From: Streptomyces sp. WAC 04229
GTDB taxonomy: Bacteria > Actinomycetota > Actinomycetes > Streptomycetales > Streptomycetaceae
Length of the DNA: 64,000 nucleotides
Direction: 5' to 3'
Assembly (NCBI RefSeq): GCF_003947455.1
Contig: NZ_QHJH01000006.1
Span: forward strand, 1 to 64,000
Shown here: positions 17,368 to 26,979 of the stretch, one piece after another
Numbering within the stretch: the first letter of the stretch is position 1
Layout of the letters: each line of letters opens with the position of its first letter
Program-made: the position numbers and the translations under genes
Notes under the pieces: generated by a model
Told to the model about the DNA's origin: nothing
The model's database searches: none
What the model saw: only the letters and a program-made list of their open reading frames with translations

Positions 17368-19899
17368 ATGAGTACGCGGTGGTTCTTCTCTTCCGCGCGG
17401 GTCGGCGCCGCCGCCTCGGCCGACGGCCAGGCACTGCACACGGGGGTGCGGTTCTTCCGGGACATCGACGGCCGCCGCGAGGAACCGGACGAACTGAAGG
17501 GACCGACCTTGTCGCTGGTGGGACCGGGCGACGTGCTCGGCTTCGACCGCTCGATGGTGCTGCGAGAGGAACCACCGCCCGGCACACCCGACGCCGCGGA
17601 GAACGTGCTGGCGAGCGTGGAGCTGGCACACGCCGACCTGCCTTGGCTGCTCTCCCCGGGCAAGGTGCCCACTGACGGCGGACCCACCCCGCAGCCCTGG
17701 ATCGCACTGATCGTGCTGGCCGAGGACGAGGCCGCCCCTCCCCGCCCCGCGCACCCACTGCCGATCCTCACCGCGCCGGTCGCCGCGCTGCCCCCACTGG
17801 CCGAACGGTGGGCCTGGGCCCACGTGGAGGCACGGTTGCCCGACGACGTCACCGACGTCGACAGCGCGCGGCGTCTCGTCGAACAGGGCACGCGGAACCA
17901 CTCGGCCGGTGTCGTGGGACGGCTGCTGTGTCCGCGCCGGCTGGCCCCCGACCGCGGCTGGATCGCCGCCGTCGTGCCCGCCACCGCCGCAGGGCGAGAC
18001 GCGGGCCTGAACGCCGCGGCAGGGGCGGCGGCCACCGTGGACGCCTGGCCGGTCCCCGGCCGGGACACCGTCGACCTGCCCGTCTACCACTGGTGGACCT
18101 TCCGTACCGGGAGGGCGGGCACCTTCGAGGAACTCGCCCGCCGGCTGCGCTTCCGGCCCGCCGCCGAGTCGGGACTCGGCACCCGGACCATCGACGTCGG
18201 CCTCCCGTGGCCCGCCGAGGAACCCGCCGGTCCGGCCACCGCCGTCATGGACGGCGCCCTGCGGGCACCTGGCCCGACGCCGCTCGAGACCTGGTCCGAC
18301 CCCGCGGCCCAGGACCGGTTCCGGGCCTTGATCCGCGAACGGGTGGACGCGCCGGCCCGGCTCCGGGCCGAGCCGGTGCCGGACGGGGAACCCGCCGAGG
18401 ACCAGGACGTCGTCGCCGTCGCCCCGCCGCTCTACGGCACTCACCACACCGGCGAACAGACCGTGCCCACCGAGCCGGAGACCTGGCTGAGCACCCTCAA
18501 CGTCGAAGTCCGCAGACGGGTCGCCGCCGCACTCGGCTGCCGCTACGTGCAGTTGGAGCAGGAGTTCCTGATGGCCCGGGCCTGGGAGCAGGTCGGCGAG
18601 ATCCGCCAGGCCAACCGGCTGCTGGCGGCAGGCGAGCTGGCCGCCGTCGCCGCCGAGCGTGCCCAGCGCAAGCACCTCGACCCACTCGACGCGGCCGGCC
18701 TGGTCACCGTCATGGCGCCGGTGAGCGGGCGGGTGCCCGTGTCCGCCACGCAACAGGACACGGAGCCGACCACCCTGGCCACCCTGCTCGCCGCGGCACC
18801 CGACCTGCCGGCCGCGGTGGCCGGCACCTCCTTCGCCCGACTGACCCGCGCCAACGGCGCCCTGGCCCGCCGCGCCGAGCGCATCACAGCCGAAGTAGGC
18901 GGCGAGCCGCCACAGGCCGGGTCCTTCCTCACGGGGAAGCTCAAGGCCATGAACATGATCGGCGAGGATGAGCGCAAAGGCGTCCTGCACGGCGAACTGC
19001 GCGCCGGCATGCCCCCCGTGCGACTGCAAGTGCTCCGGCTGACCGACCGAATCCCCGCCGACATCTGGGCACAGCGCACCGAGGACGACGACCGCCCGCT
19101 ACGGCCGATCATGGCCCACCCGAAATTCACCGTGCCGATCGCCGAGGAACTGCTGGCTCGCTGGCCGGAGTGGGCGCTGCCCGGTATCGGTGCGATGCCG
19201 GGCGACTCGGTGACCCTGCTGGAGACCAACCCCCAGTTCATTGCCGCGCTGCTCGTCGGACTCAACCACGAGTTCAACCGCGAACTGCTCTGGCGGGAGT
19301 TCCCCACCGACCAGCGCGGCACCCCCTTCGCCCGGTTCTGGCCCGGCGACGACGCCGACGTCGAGGAGATCGCGCTGTGGCCGCTCGACGCCCCTTTGGG
19401 CAGTCAGCTGCGCACCGGCGGCGCGGGCGACCTGGCCATGCTTGTGCGCGGGGACCTGCTGCGCCGCTTCCCTGGCACCGCCCTGCACGCCGTACGCGGA
19501 GTGGACGGCGAGCTGCCGCAAGCCTTCGACGGCGTACCTGCCACCTCGCTCGCGCTGGACGAGTCGACCGTCCTGTACCTGTTCGCGGACCTCGACGAGG
19601 AGCGGGCCCGCACCGAGGACTGGTTCTTCGTGTTCCGCGAACCCATGCGCGGCACCCAGTTCGGGTTCGACACCGGCTCTCAGCCCGCGGTGATGGAGAC
19701 GTGGGCCGACCTCACCTGGCAGGGCATCGGCGTGGAGCCTACCCGATGCGCCCAGCTCGGCCCGAAGCCCGGCACACCGACCCGGCTCACCCGGCCCGAC
19801 CCGCCGGTGTGGGCCCGGGACGCGGCCGACATGGCCCGCATCGCCTTCCAACAGCCGTTCCAACTGGCCTTCCGGGCGGCCACGTTGCTGGGTGGTTGA
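17368..19899 (+). CDS. 843-aa conserved protein of unknown function, island operon
   Basis: Start at 17368 with GGGAG 6 nt upstream. No characterised domain is recognised. Two stretches look strongly constrained: VVGRLLCPRRLAPDRGWIAA (about 187-206), and NHEFNRELLWREFPTDQRG (about 634-652) followed by FARFW. From memory, similar wording occurs in uncharacterised bacterial proteins near DUF6603-type genes, but this was not searched. No signal peptide or membrane helix; the composition is rich in Ala, Pro, Leu and Arg. The gene is the third of the operon, 28 nt before the 1987-aa gene. Its size and conservation suggest a structural component. Confidence 0.6.
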   Translation: MSTRWFFSSARVGAAASADGQALHTGVRFFRDIDGRREEPDELKGPTLSLVGPGDVLGFDRSMVLREEPPPGTPDAAENVLASVELAHADLPWLLSPGKVPTDGGPTPQPWIALIVLAEDEAAPPRPAHPLPILTAPVAALPPLAERWAWAHVEARLPDDVTDVDSARRLVEQGTRNHSAGVVGRLLCPRRLAPDRGWIAAVVPATAAGRDAGLNAAAGAAATVDAWPVPGRDTVDLPVYHWWTFRTGRAGTFEELARRLRFRPAAESGLGTRTIDVGLPWPAEEPAGPATAVMDGALRAPGPTPLETWSDPAAQDRFRALIRERVDAPARLRAEPVPDGEPAEDQDVVAVAPPLYGTHHTGEQTVPTEPETWLSTLNVEVRRRVAAALGCRYVQLEQEFLMARAWEQVGEIRQANRLLAAGELAAVAAERAQRKHLDPLDAAGLVTVMAPVSGRVPVSATQQDTEPTTLATLLAAAPDLPAAVAGTSFARLTRANGALARRAERITAEVGGEPPQAGSFLTGKLKAMNMIGEDERKGVLHGELRAGMPPVRLQVLRLTDRIPADIWAQRTEDDDRPLRPIMAHPKFTVPIAEELLARWPEWALPGIGAMPGDSVTLLETNPQFIAALLVGLNHEFNRELLWREFPTDQRGTPFARFWPGDDADVEEIALWPLDAPLGSQLRTGGAGDLAMLVRGDLLRRFPGTALHAVRGVDGELPQAFDGVPATSLALDESTVLYLFADLDEERARTEDWFFVFREPMRGTQFGFDTGSQPAVMETWADLTWQGIGVEPTRCAQLGPKPGTPTRLTRPDPPVWARDAADMARIAFQQPFQLAFRAATLLGG

Positions 19900-19927
19900 C
19901 CGTGCCCGGAACAGGAGCAGTGGGGAT

Positions 19928-22900
19928 ATGAACGACGCCTTCGCCGCCCGCGCGCAACTGGACCGGGCACGCACCGAAGCGGACACCGCGCAGGCCCTCG
20001 CCGACGAGCAGGAGGCAGTGGTGCGGCGCCTGCGGGCACACATCCAGGCCGACCTGCCGGACCCTCCCTTCCCGCCCACCGCCGCCGAAGCGCTGGCCGC
20101 TGCCGAGGCGGCCCTGCCGGAGCTTCACAGCAGGGCCGAGGAGATGAACCGCCTGGTCGCCGAGGCACAGCAGGAGCTGACCCGGGCCCTGGCGGAGGGC
20201 GAGGCGCTGTTCCCCGACGAGAACACCGCGCCCGTCGCGCTGCTGCCGGTGCGGGTCGAGACCATCTGGTGGGAGCCGAAGACCCTGCGTGTGCGGATCT
20301 ACCCGGACGACATCCTGCTGTCCGGCTTCGAGCCCGGACTCACCCCCGCCGAATCCGCCGCCGGTACCGCCTACTGGCAGAATCCCGGCCCCGAGGCCTG
20401 GCAGAAGGTGCTCACGGAGCTGCGCCCGGCCCGCGCCTCCTGGGCGGTCCGCGCCTGCCGCCCGGGCGCCCCGGCACCCGCGACGCGTTCCGACGACCCC
20501 CGGGAACCCCGTCCGCACGCGGTCTCGATGCCGAAGCGCTGGCGCTTCCTCGGACTGTTCGAGGGCCAGGTGGTGGTCGACAAGCTGGGCCGCCCCGTAC
20601 CCGACCCGCTGCCGATCGGTCTGCTGCGCGCCGAGGAGGAGGGCTGGGAGACGGAATGGTTCGAAGCGGTCAAGGCCGGCATGGGCATCGAGCTGATCGT
20701 CCCGCCCGAGAACACCGAGAACCTGGACCAGCTGCTGGTGGTCGGCGTCCGCGACGACACGCCCGTGGACGGCGCGGCCCGGCTGCGCGACCTGCTGCAC
20801 GGCCACCGGTACGGCGGCGGGCTCGGTCTGCTGACCTCCGGCACCGCCACCAACAACACCCCACGCTCCCGATCCGGTTGGTCCTCCGCCCCCGCCTACC
20901 CCGGCCCGGACCCCGACGGAGAGGCGGAGCAGCGGCCGGTCGCCGACACGCTCGCGGCCGCGCTCGGCCTGCCGGACGCCGGGTTCCTGCGTGACTGCCC
21001 CGGCGCCGATGACGCCGCCCCCTCGGCCGTCGCCGCGCTGACCCTGCTCACCTGGCCCACGCTCGGCAAGGGCTTCGCCGAGGCCGCGCTGACCAGCATC
21101 GACCTGGGTACCCAGCAGCCCAGCGGGGTCTCCCAGGAGGGGCCCTGGCGGGCGGTCCGTGAGCACCTCGCCGAGCACGTCCGCGGTCGCGGACCGCTGC
21201 CGATGCTGCGCGTCGGCCGCCAGCCGTACGGCGTCCTGCCCGTGACCGCGCTGGACGACTGGCGCGCCGAACGCGCCGACGACGTCGACGGAGTGATCGC
21301 ACCCTGGCTGATGCGGCTGCGGCAAGTCTGGCGGGCGGTACTGGACGAGCGCGTGACCCAGGACAACGGCGACGTGGAGGTGACCATCCCGCGCGTCGAA
21401 CCCGGCAAACCCGTGGACCGGGTCGCGGTGGACGCCCTGCAACGACTGCCCGTGGCCACCGGCCTGGGCATGATCCGGATGAGCGGACCGGAACGCGCCG
21501 TATCGCGAACCCCCCTCGACGCGCCCCCGGCGACGCTCGGAGTGCCAGGGCTGCCGCCCGAGGGCCTGGCCCGCTGGACGACGACCAGCGACGGCTGGAC
21601 CTCGCTCGGCTGGAGCCTGGACGAGGCGACCGGCGTCCCGGAGTTCGTCACCCGGCTGACCCCGGATTCCGGAGCGTTTCCGGCCCGGGCGGCGGCGACC
21701 GCGGACTTCCTGGGGGCCGTACGGGCCTTTCTGGAGGGGAACCTGGACGCCACAGCCTATGACGCGGAGTGGCCCGTGGAGCTGTCCACGGGGCGGGAGA
21801 CCCCTCCCCGGCGCAGTACGTTCTTCGATCTTCCGGGCCTGGAGGAGGAGCCGCCTCCCACGGAGGGCGAGGAACCGGCGGAGGAGGTCGAGGACGAGGA
21901 AGGAACCGAGGAAATTCCCGATTCGGAACGGGACATGAGCGGAGTGCTCGACGCGCTGCTCTTCCTGCCCAACTGGTCCACCTTCCTCGGCGACTTCGAC
22001 CCCGCCGGAGACCCCCTGCGCCAGGCCCTGGCCGTCGTCGGCGATGTGGACCAGCTCGTGGCGGACGTGCTGGAGGGTCTGGACGAGGGCGAGCGCGCGG
22101 CACGCGTCGCCGCCGCCACCCCGGCCGCCGCGGCGCTGCCCCGGCTGGAGCAGGCGCTGCGCACCCTGGCCGCCGTACCGGTGACCCGGCTGCCTGAACT
22201 GCTGGTGGAGGTCATCGACGTCCACTCGCACCGCCTTGACGCCTGGATCACCTCACTGGCGTCGAAGCGTCTCGCCGAACTCCGGGCGTCCGGGACCGAG
22301 GGCGTCCGGTTCGGCTGCTACGGCTGGGTGGAGGACCTGCGCCCGCCGGTGCCGAGGGAACAGCTGGAGATCGACCTGGACGACGTGGCCACCACCGTGG
22401 AACTGTCCGGGAAGGACGGCTACATCCACGCGCCCTCGCTGCACCACGCGGCCACGGCGGCCGTACTGCGGTCCGGTTTCCTCGGCAACCCCGACGAGCA
22501 GAGCTACGCGGTCAACCTCACCTCCCGGCGCGCCCGCGTCGCCCGCTGGCTGCTCGGCGGTGTACGGCAGGGTCAGAACCTGGGCTCGCTGCTCGGCTAC
22601 CGGTTCGAACGGGCCCTGCACGACGCCGGGCTGGACCATCTCGTCGAACGGTTCCGCCGCCAGTTCCCGCTGCCCGTCGTCCCCGAGACCCCCGTCGAGG
22701 AACCCGACGCGGACCTGTGGGCGCGCAGCGCGGAGGCGGTCTCCGCGCGCAACGTCGTCGACGGCATGGCCCTCGCCCGGGCCGGGGCGGGCGCACCCGA
22801 CCTGGCCAGCGTCATCGACCAGGCACCGGTGGTCGGCTCGGACAACGACCGGGCCGCGGTGACACCGCTGCTGGACGACCTCGCCGACGCCCTCGACGCC

Positions 22901-25891
22901 GTGGGTGATCTCGTCCTGGCCGAGAGTGTCCACCAACTGGTGGGAGGCAACCCCATCCGCGCGGGCCTGACCGCCGACACCCTGGGCCGCGGCGAGGACG
23001 TGCCGGACACCTTCCGCGTCCTGCGCACCCCGCACCAGGCCCGCGCCCTGACCCATCGCACCGCGGCGCTGCTCCCGGCGGAACCGACCGCCCCGACCGG
23101 CTGGCCCACCGATCCACTCGCCGAACTGCAGCCCGCGCTGGAGGCCTGGGTCGCCCATCTCCTCGGCCCGGCCACCGGCTGGACCCTCACCGGCACGCTC
23201 GGCGACGGCCAGGCGGAACCCCGCACGTTCGAACTCGGCGCCGAACAGCTGGGATTGAGCGCCCTGAGCGCCGTACTGGACGCTGCCGCCGCCGAACCGG
23301 CCGCGCTGCGCCGGGCGGTGCAGGGCGCTCGGGGCATCCCGCCCGAAACACCTGTCGTGTTCACCGGACCGGGATGGAACGGCCTGCACGTCCGGGCGGC
23401 CCGGATCCGTACGCTGCTGACCAGCGCACAACCGCTGCTCCAGGCACACCTGTCCGACGGCGCTGCAGGCCGCTCGGCCGACACTGGGGGAGTGCGCTCC
23501 CGTCTGGCCGCCTTCGCCGAGACACCGGTGCTCGCCGGACACCCCGCGCAGGCCGAGATCCGCAAACTGGCGGCCCAGAACGTCCCACCGGAGTCGGCCG
23601 AGACCTGGCTCGCACAGGCCCGCACCGCGCTGGCCCCGGTGCTCGGCGTGGACCTCCCGCTGCTTCCCACGCTCACCGCCCCGATCGGGCGCGCCAACCT
23701 GCCCGGTGCCGACATCGAGGACTGGCTGCGGCGCAACGCCGCCGTACGGCCCATGGCCCGCACCCTGCACGAGACGCTGCTGCTGGCCGGAAACCGGGCC
23801 GGGCGGGTGGAACGGCTGCGCGCGGCCCAGCATCCGACGGCCGAGGGCGACACCTGGATCGGCGGCTCCTTCCCCGCCGGGCAGCGCCCGCCCGCCACAA
23901 GCCACCTGGTGTGGCACGCGCCGGCCGACCTCGCCTCGGGCGCGAACGTCACCGGGGTCGTCCTGGACGAGTGGATCGAACTCCTCCCCGGCTCCGACCA
24001 GCCGCCCCCGGGGCCCGGCCCCGCGCCGGAAACCGAACTGACGGGCATCGCCTTCCACTACGACCGCCCGGACGCCAAGGCCCCGCACAGCGTGCTCCTC
24101 GCGGTCCCACCGGACCTGGACCGCGGCTGGACCTCCGACGGACTGGCGCAGGTGCTCCTGGAGACCCTGGAGCTGGCCAAGCTGCGCGCCGTCGACCATC
24201 AGGATCTGAGACGGCTGAGTTCGCTCCTGCCCGGCATCCGCATCGCCCAGGAGAGTGCGACAGGGCGGGCCCTGGCCCGGATCGAGACGAAGCGGAACGA
24301 CACCGACCCGCATGGCCCGTTCCAATTGGAGCCGCGGCACCGGGCCACCGACGTCGACGCGGGCCTCGCCGCCCGGGTGCACGATCCCCTGTGGCTACTG
24401 ACCCGGCAATGGCAGTTCGGGGAGTTCACCGCTCAGGACGCCGGATCCCCGGCCGTGGTACGGATGAGCGGCAGCAGCGCGCCCATCGAGGCCTGGCGGC
24501 CCGGCGGGGCCACCGACTGGGTGCCCTACGACCTCGGCCAGGGCCCGCTCGACACCCAGATCGAGGACGAGCGGGTCCAGGTCGACGAACGGATGCGCGC
24601 CGAGGGCGGGGCCGCGCTGCTGCGCATGTGCGACGACGCCGGACTGCTTGCCGCGGCGCTGACGGTCCTGGCCCCGCACCGACTGCGGCCGGGGGAGCCG
24701 GACGCCGGCCTGAGCGGGCTCCTCGACGGAGGAGTGCCCGACGCGGCATCGGTGGCGGCCGCGCTGGACGCGGGCACCTTCGACGCCGGACCCGAACCGC
24801 GCCTCGGCGAGGTGGCCGCCCGCTGGCGGAACTGGTGGGCCGCCCAACTGGCCGAGCACGGCCCGGACTGCTTCGACCCGCACCGTGGCGAGTACGCCGC
24901 CGAACTGTCCGTCGGCGGCACGGTCCTGCGGGCCGAGGAGTACCAGGGCGACGGCCTGGACTGGTACTCCCTCGACGTCCACCCCGACCCGGACGCCGTG
25001 GCGGCACCGGCGGGGCAGAGCCGGACGTTCGCTGAGGAAAGCCTGCCGTCGACGATTCGCTACGGCGGGTTGCCGGCCGACCGCTTCTGGGAGATGGAGG
25101 ACGCGCGCGTCGACCTCAGCGCGGCGGACGTGTCCACGCTGGACACCGGGCGGCTGCTGCTGATCTCCTTCGCCACGGTCTTCGGCAACGACTGGTTCCT
25201 GGTGCCGCTGGAGGTGCCTGCGGCCTCGCTGACCGCCCTGGACCGGCTCCTCGTCCGGGACGTCTTCGGCCGTCACCACCTGGTGGAGCGGGCGGGGCGC
25301 GACGACCCGTCCTGGACGATGTTCACCCTGAACAGCCCCGACCCGGACCACCCCGCCGCGTCCGGGCTGCTCATGCTGCCCTCCGAACGCGGCCAGCCGG
25401 GACAGCCGCTCGAGCGGGTCCTCCTCACCCGCGACGAACTGGCCAATCTCGCCTGGGCGGTGCAGCACCACTACACCGACAGCCGCGGCGAGCCGGTCGA
25501 CCGCCGCGACCGCTGGGCCCGAACGGCGGCACCCGAAGCCGCTGCGGCCGGGGATCTACCCGCGTACGCGGTCCAGTCCGTCGTCCCGGACTACTGGTTC
25601 CCCCTGGTTCCCGAACCGGTGCGGGCCGGTCAGATCCGGTTCCGCCTGGCCACCCTCACCGGTCCCGGTCTCGACTCACGCCCCGAGGGCCGTCTCATCA
25701 CCCCCGGACTGTGGCTGCACGAGGAGGAGGTACCACGCGAGGGAGTCCTGGTCTCCCGCCGCCCGGTCCTGGCCCGCTGGTCCGACGGCTCCTGGCACAG
25801 CTGGGTACGCAGGGAGAAGACCCCCGGCACGGGGGAGAGCGCGAGCGGCCTGGCGTACGACACGGTACGGCCCACGGAACCGTGGCAGTGA
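19928..25891 (+). CDS. 1987-aa giant protein of unknown function, island operon
   Basis: Start at 19928 with AGGAG 10 nt upstream. Residues about 5-90 are strongly helical and probably coiled coil (Ala/Glu/Arg-rich heptads). Next comes LLPVRVETIWWEPKTLRVRI (about 100-119), which resembles an 'LPVRLETRF' opening I recall from uncharacterised large proteins. An acidic linker (Glu-rich, about 638-668) divides the protein. The C-terminal third carries DPLWLLTRQWQFGEF (about 1486-1500) and FGNDWFLVPLEVP (about 1752-1764), which look like a second conserved module, so this may be a fusion of two families. No signal peptide, membrane helix or enzyme motif was seen. It is the largest gene of the window and the likely core of the system. 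Confidence 0.6.
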   Translation: MNDAFAARAQLDRARTEADTAQALADEQEAVVRRLRAHIQADLPDPPFPPTAAEALAAAEAALPELHSRAEEMNRLVAEAQQELTRALAEGEALFPDENTAPVALLPVRVETIWWEPKTLRVRIYPDDILLSGFEPGLTPAESAAGTAYWQNPGPEAWQKVLTELRPARASWAVRACRPGAPAPATRSDDPREPRPHAVSMPKRWRFLGLFEGQVVVDKLGRPVPDPLPIGLLRAEEEGWETEWFEAVKAGMGIELIVPPENTENLDQLLVVGVRDDTPVDGAARLRDLLHGHRYGGGLGLLTSGTATNNTPRSRSGWSSAPAYPGPDPDGEAEQRPVADTLAAALGLPDAGFLRDCPGADDAAPSAVAALTLLTWPTLGKGFAEAALTSIDLGTQQPSGVSQEGPWRAVREHLAEHVRGRGPLPMLRVGRQPYGVLPVTALDDWRAERADDVDGVIAPWLMRLRQVWRAVLDERVTQDNGDVEVTIPRVEPGKPVDRVAVDALQRLPVATGLGMIRMSGPERAVSRTPLDAPPATLGVPGLPPEGLARWTTTSDGWTSLGWSLDEATGVPEFVTRLTPDSGAFPARAAATADFLGAVRAFLEGNLDATAYDAEWPVELSTGRETPPRRSTFFDLPGLEEEPPPTEGEEPAEEVEDEEGTEEIPDSERDMSGVLDALLFLPNWSTFLGDFDPAGDPLRQALAVVGDVDQLVADVLEGLDEGERAARVAAATPAAAALPRLEQALRTLAAVPVTRLPELLVEVIDVHSHRLDAWITSLASKRLAELRASGTEGVRFGCYGWVEDLRPPVPREQLEIDLDDVATTVELSGKDGYIHAPSLHHAATAAVLRSGFLGNPDEQSYAVNLTSRRARVARWLLGGVRQGQNLGSLLGYRFERALHDAGLDHLVERFRRQFPLPVVPETPVEEPDADLWARSAEAVSARNVVDGMALARAGAGAPDLASVIDQAPVVGSDNDRAAVTPLLDDLADALDAVGDLVLAESVHQLVGGNPIRAGLTADTLGRGEDVPDTFRVLRTPHQARALTHRTAALLPAEPTAPTGWPTDPLAELQPALEAWVAHLLGPATGWTLTGTLGDGQAEPRTFELGAEQLGLSALSAVLDAAAAEPAALRRAVQGARGIPPETPVVFTGPGWNGLHVRAARIRTLLTSAQPLLQAHLSDGAAGRSADTGGVRSRLAAFAETPVLAGHPAQAEIRKLAAQNVPPESAETWLAQARTALAPVLGVDLPLLPTLTAPIGRANLPGADIEDWLRRNAAVRPMARTLHETLLLAGNRAGRVERLRAAQHPTAEGDTWIGGSFPAGQRPPATSHLVWHAPADLASGANVTGVVLDEWIELLPGSDQPPPGPGPAPETELTGIAFHYDRPDAKAPHSVLLAVPPDLDRGWTSDGLAQVLLETLELAKLRAVDHQDLRRLSSLLPGIRIAQESATGRALARIETKRNDTDPHGPFQLEPRHRATDVDAGLAARVHDPLWLLTRQWQFGEFTAQDAGSPAVVRMSGSSAPIEAWRPGGATDWVPYDLGQGPLDTQIEDERVQVDERMRAEGGAALLRMCDDAGLLAAALTVLAPHRLRPGEPDAGLSGLLDGGVPDAASVAAALDAGTFDAGPEPRLGEVAARWRNWWAAQLAEHGPDCFDPHRGEYAAELSVGGTVLRAEEYQGDGLDWYSLDVHPDPDAVAAPAGQSRTFAEESLPSTIRYGGLPADRFWEMEDARVDLSAADVSTLDTGRLLLISFATVFGNDWFLVPLEVPAASLTALDRLLVRDVFGRHHLVERAGRDDPSWTMFTLNSPDPDHPAASGLLMLPSERGQPGQPLERVLLTRDELANLAWAVQHHYTDSRGEPVDRRDRWARTAAPEAAAAGDLPAYAVQSVVPDYWFPLVPEPVRAGQIRFRLATLTGPGLDSRPEGRLITPGLWLHEEEVPREGVLVSRRPVLARWSDGSWHSWVRREKTPGTGESASGLAYDTVRPTEPWQ

Positions 25892-26169
25892 ATCGGACGG
25901 ACTGCCGTGCTCACTCGAAGGGCGGTTTCGGCCGACGCCGATAAACACCACCGGACGAATTAGGGACTCCAATGGCGCCAACGGGATTTGTCGGCACGGA
26001 TGTCAGGGAGATAATTGAAGAAAGATTCGAACCTGTCGGCGGCCGCAACCACCGCGATACCGAAAATCGCAGGCTCCACGATTCGGTCTTTCGCCTTCAG
26101 TGCAGCACCTCACCCCATAGACTGCTCCGCGCTGTTGCGGCAGCAGCGCCCGACCGAAGGAGCCTCGTC

Positions 26170-26649
26170 ATGGCCAAGGCAACGACCGATCTTCCGGTTG
26201 ACGGATTCGTAGCCCAGGAGGTCGCCTTCTCCCAGCTGTTCGACAGACTGTCCTCGGGGTTCAAGAACGCCATCCGAGAGAACGTGACCGAGCCTGCGGT
26301 GAACGCCGAGAAGATCCCTTCGAACAATCAGTTCTGCCTGATTACAGTCCTGGGTCACTCCGACCGGGTTGACACCGCGGGACTCAGTTCGGAGCAGCGT
26401 CGCGCGCAGGAGCTCGAGGCAAGTGACAAGCGGGCCATCAGTGCATTCCAATGGGTCTTTGATCAAATCACCGCTGCGCTCATCGCCGCTGGGGAAACCC
26501 CTCCGCCGGGTGTGAAGGACGCGACGAACTTCGGAATCGTGCCCATACCCTGTGGGGCGGCCAATCTCTTGAACGTGGTGCCGACCAGCGAGGCGCAGCG
26601 GCAGGAGAACCGGCGAGTTCAGTTCGTTGTTTCCACCTTCACTCCCTGA
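26170..26649 (+). CDS. OmpA-like domain protein
   Basis: 159 aa. The ATG at 26170 has AAGGAG 8 nt upstream; an in-frame ATG at 25972 would add 66 residues but lacks a good site. The features fit an OmpA C-terminal peptidoglycan-binding fold: ITVLGHSDRVDT (strand plus GHSD), SEQRRAQELEASDKRA (helix), then a closing QRQENRRVQFVVSTF, where NRRV is the family signature. There is no signal peptide or membrane anchor, which is odd for a wall-binding domain. It follows the 1987-aa gene by 278 bp and looks lower in GC, so it may have its own promoter. It could anchor a complex to peptidoglycan. Confidence 0.65.
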   Translation: MAKATTDLPVDGFVAQEVAFSQLFDRLSSGFKNAIRENVTEPAVNAEKIPSNNQFCLITVLGHSDRVDTAGLSSEQRRAQELEASDKRAISAFQWVFDQITAALIAAGETPPPGVKDATNFGIVPIPCGAANLLNVVPTSEAQRQENRRVQFVVSTFTP

Positions 26650-26651
26650 CG

Positions 26652-26979
26652 GACGCCGGCGGCGCGGGCCGCGACGGGAGCGGATGGGCCGGCTCCCGCG
26701 CACGAGCGGCTCCAGGACCAGGCTGTCATGCATGTTCGCATTGAGGTGGATCTTCGATCCCAGCTTGCCGCGGTCGGCCGGATTCGGTCCCGTCAAAAGC
26801 TCCCTTCTGCCGCCCGGACACTGATCGAGTAGCTTGCCTCGGACGCCGAGCTCGTCGAGGACGCGGTAGAGCCGGGCCCAGATCCGGCTCCACTGAGCGA
26901 ACCGGCGGTAGACAGTGGGCACCGGCTTGAGGATGCCGGCCTGGTCGACGTCACCCGCGTCGTCCTCGACACCGCCCAC
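26652..26979 (-). mobile_element. IS5-type transposase remnant, N-terminal and central part
   Basis: Minus-strand reading gives PTVYRRFAQWS, then WARLYRVLDELGVRGKL, then LTGPNPADRGKLGSKIHL and LEPLVRGSRPIRSRRGPRRR. These are successive blocks of IS5-family transposases, in the correct order. Internal deletions have removed the segment after SKIHL, and the frame runs out after RRGPRRRRP without the final DDE Glu domain. That missing end corresponds to the fragment at 3187-3297. The element is dead. Confidence 0.8.

Noticed and set aside
14604-18068. Very long open frame on the minus strand opposite the DUF6603 and 843-aa genes
   Set aside because: It lies antisense to well-supported genes, has a low-complexity Gly/Arg/Gln/His composition and no domains; high GC makes such false frames common.
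22253-24382. 709-codon minus-strand open frame inside the 1987-aa gene
   Set aside because: Antisense shadow; Gly/Arg/Val/Gln-rich without any recognisable motif.
13350-26649. Idea that the giant-protein module is a contractile injection system or phage tail
   Set aside because: No sheath, tube, baseplate, LysM spike or AAA+ ATPase gene is present among the neighbours.
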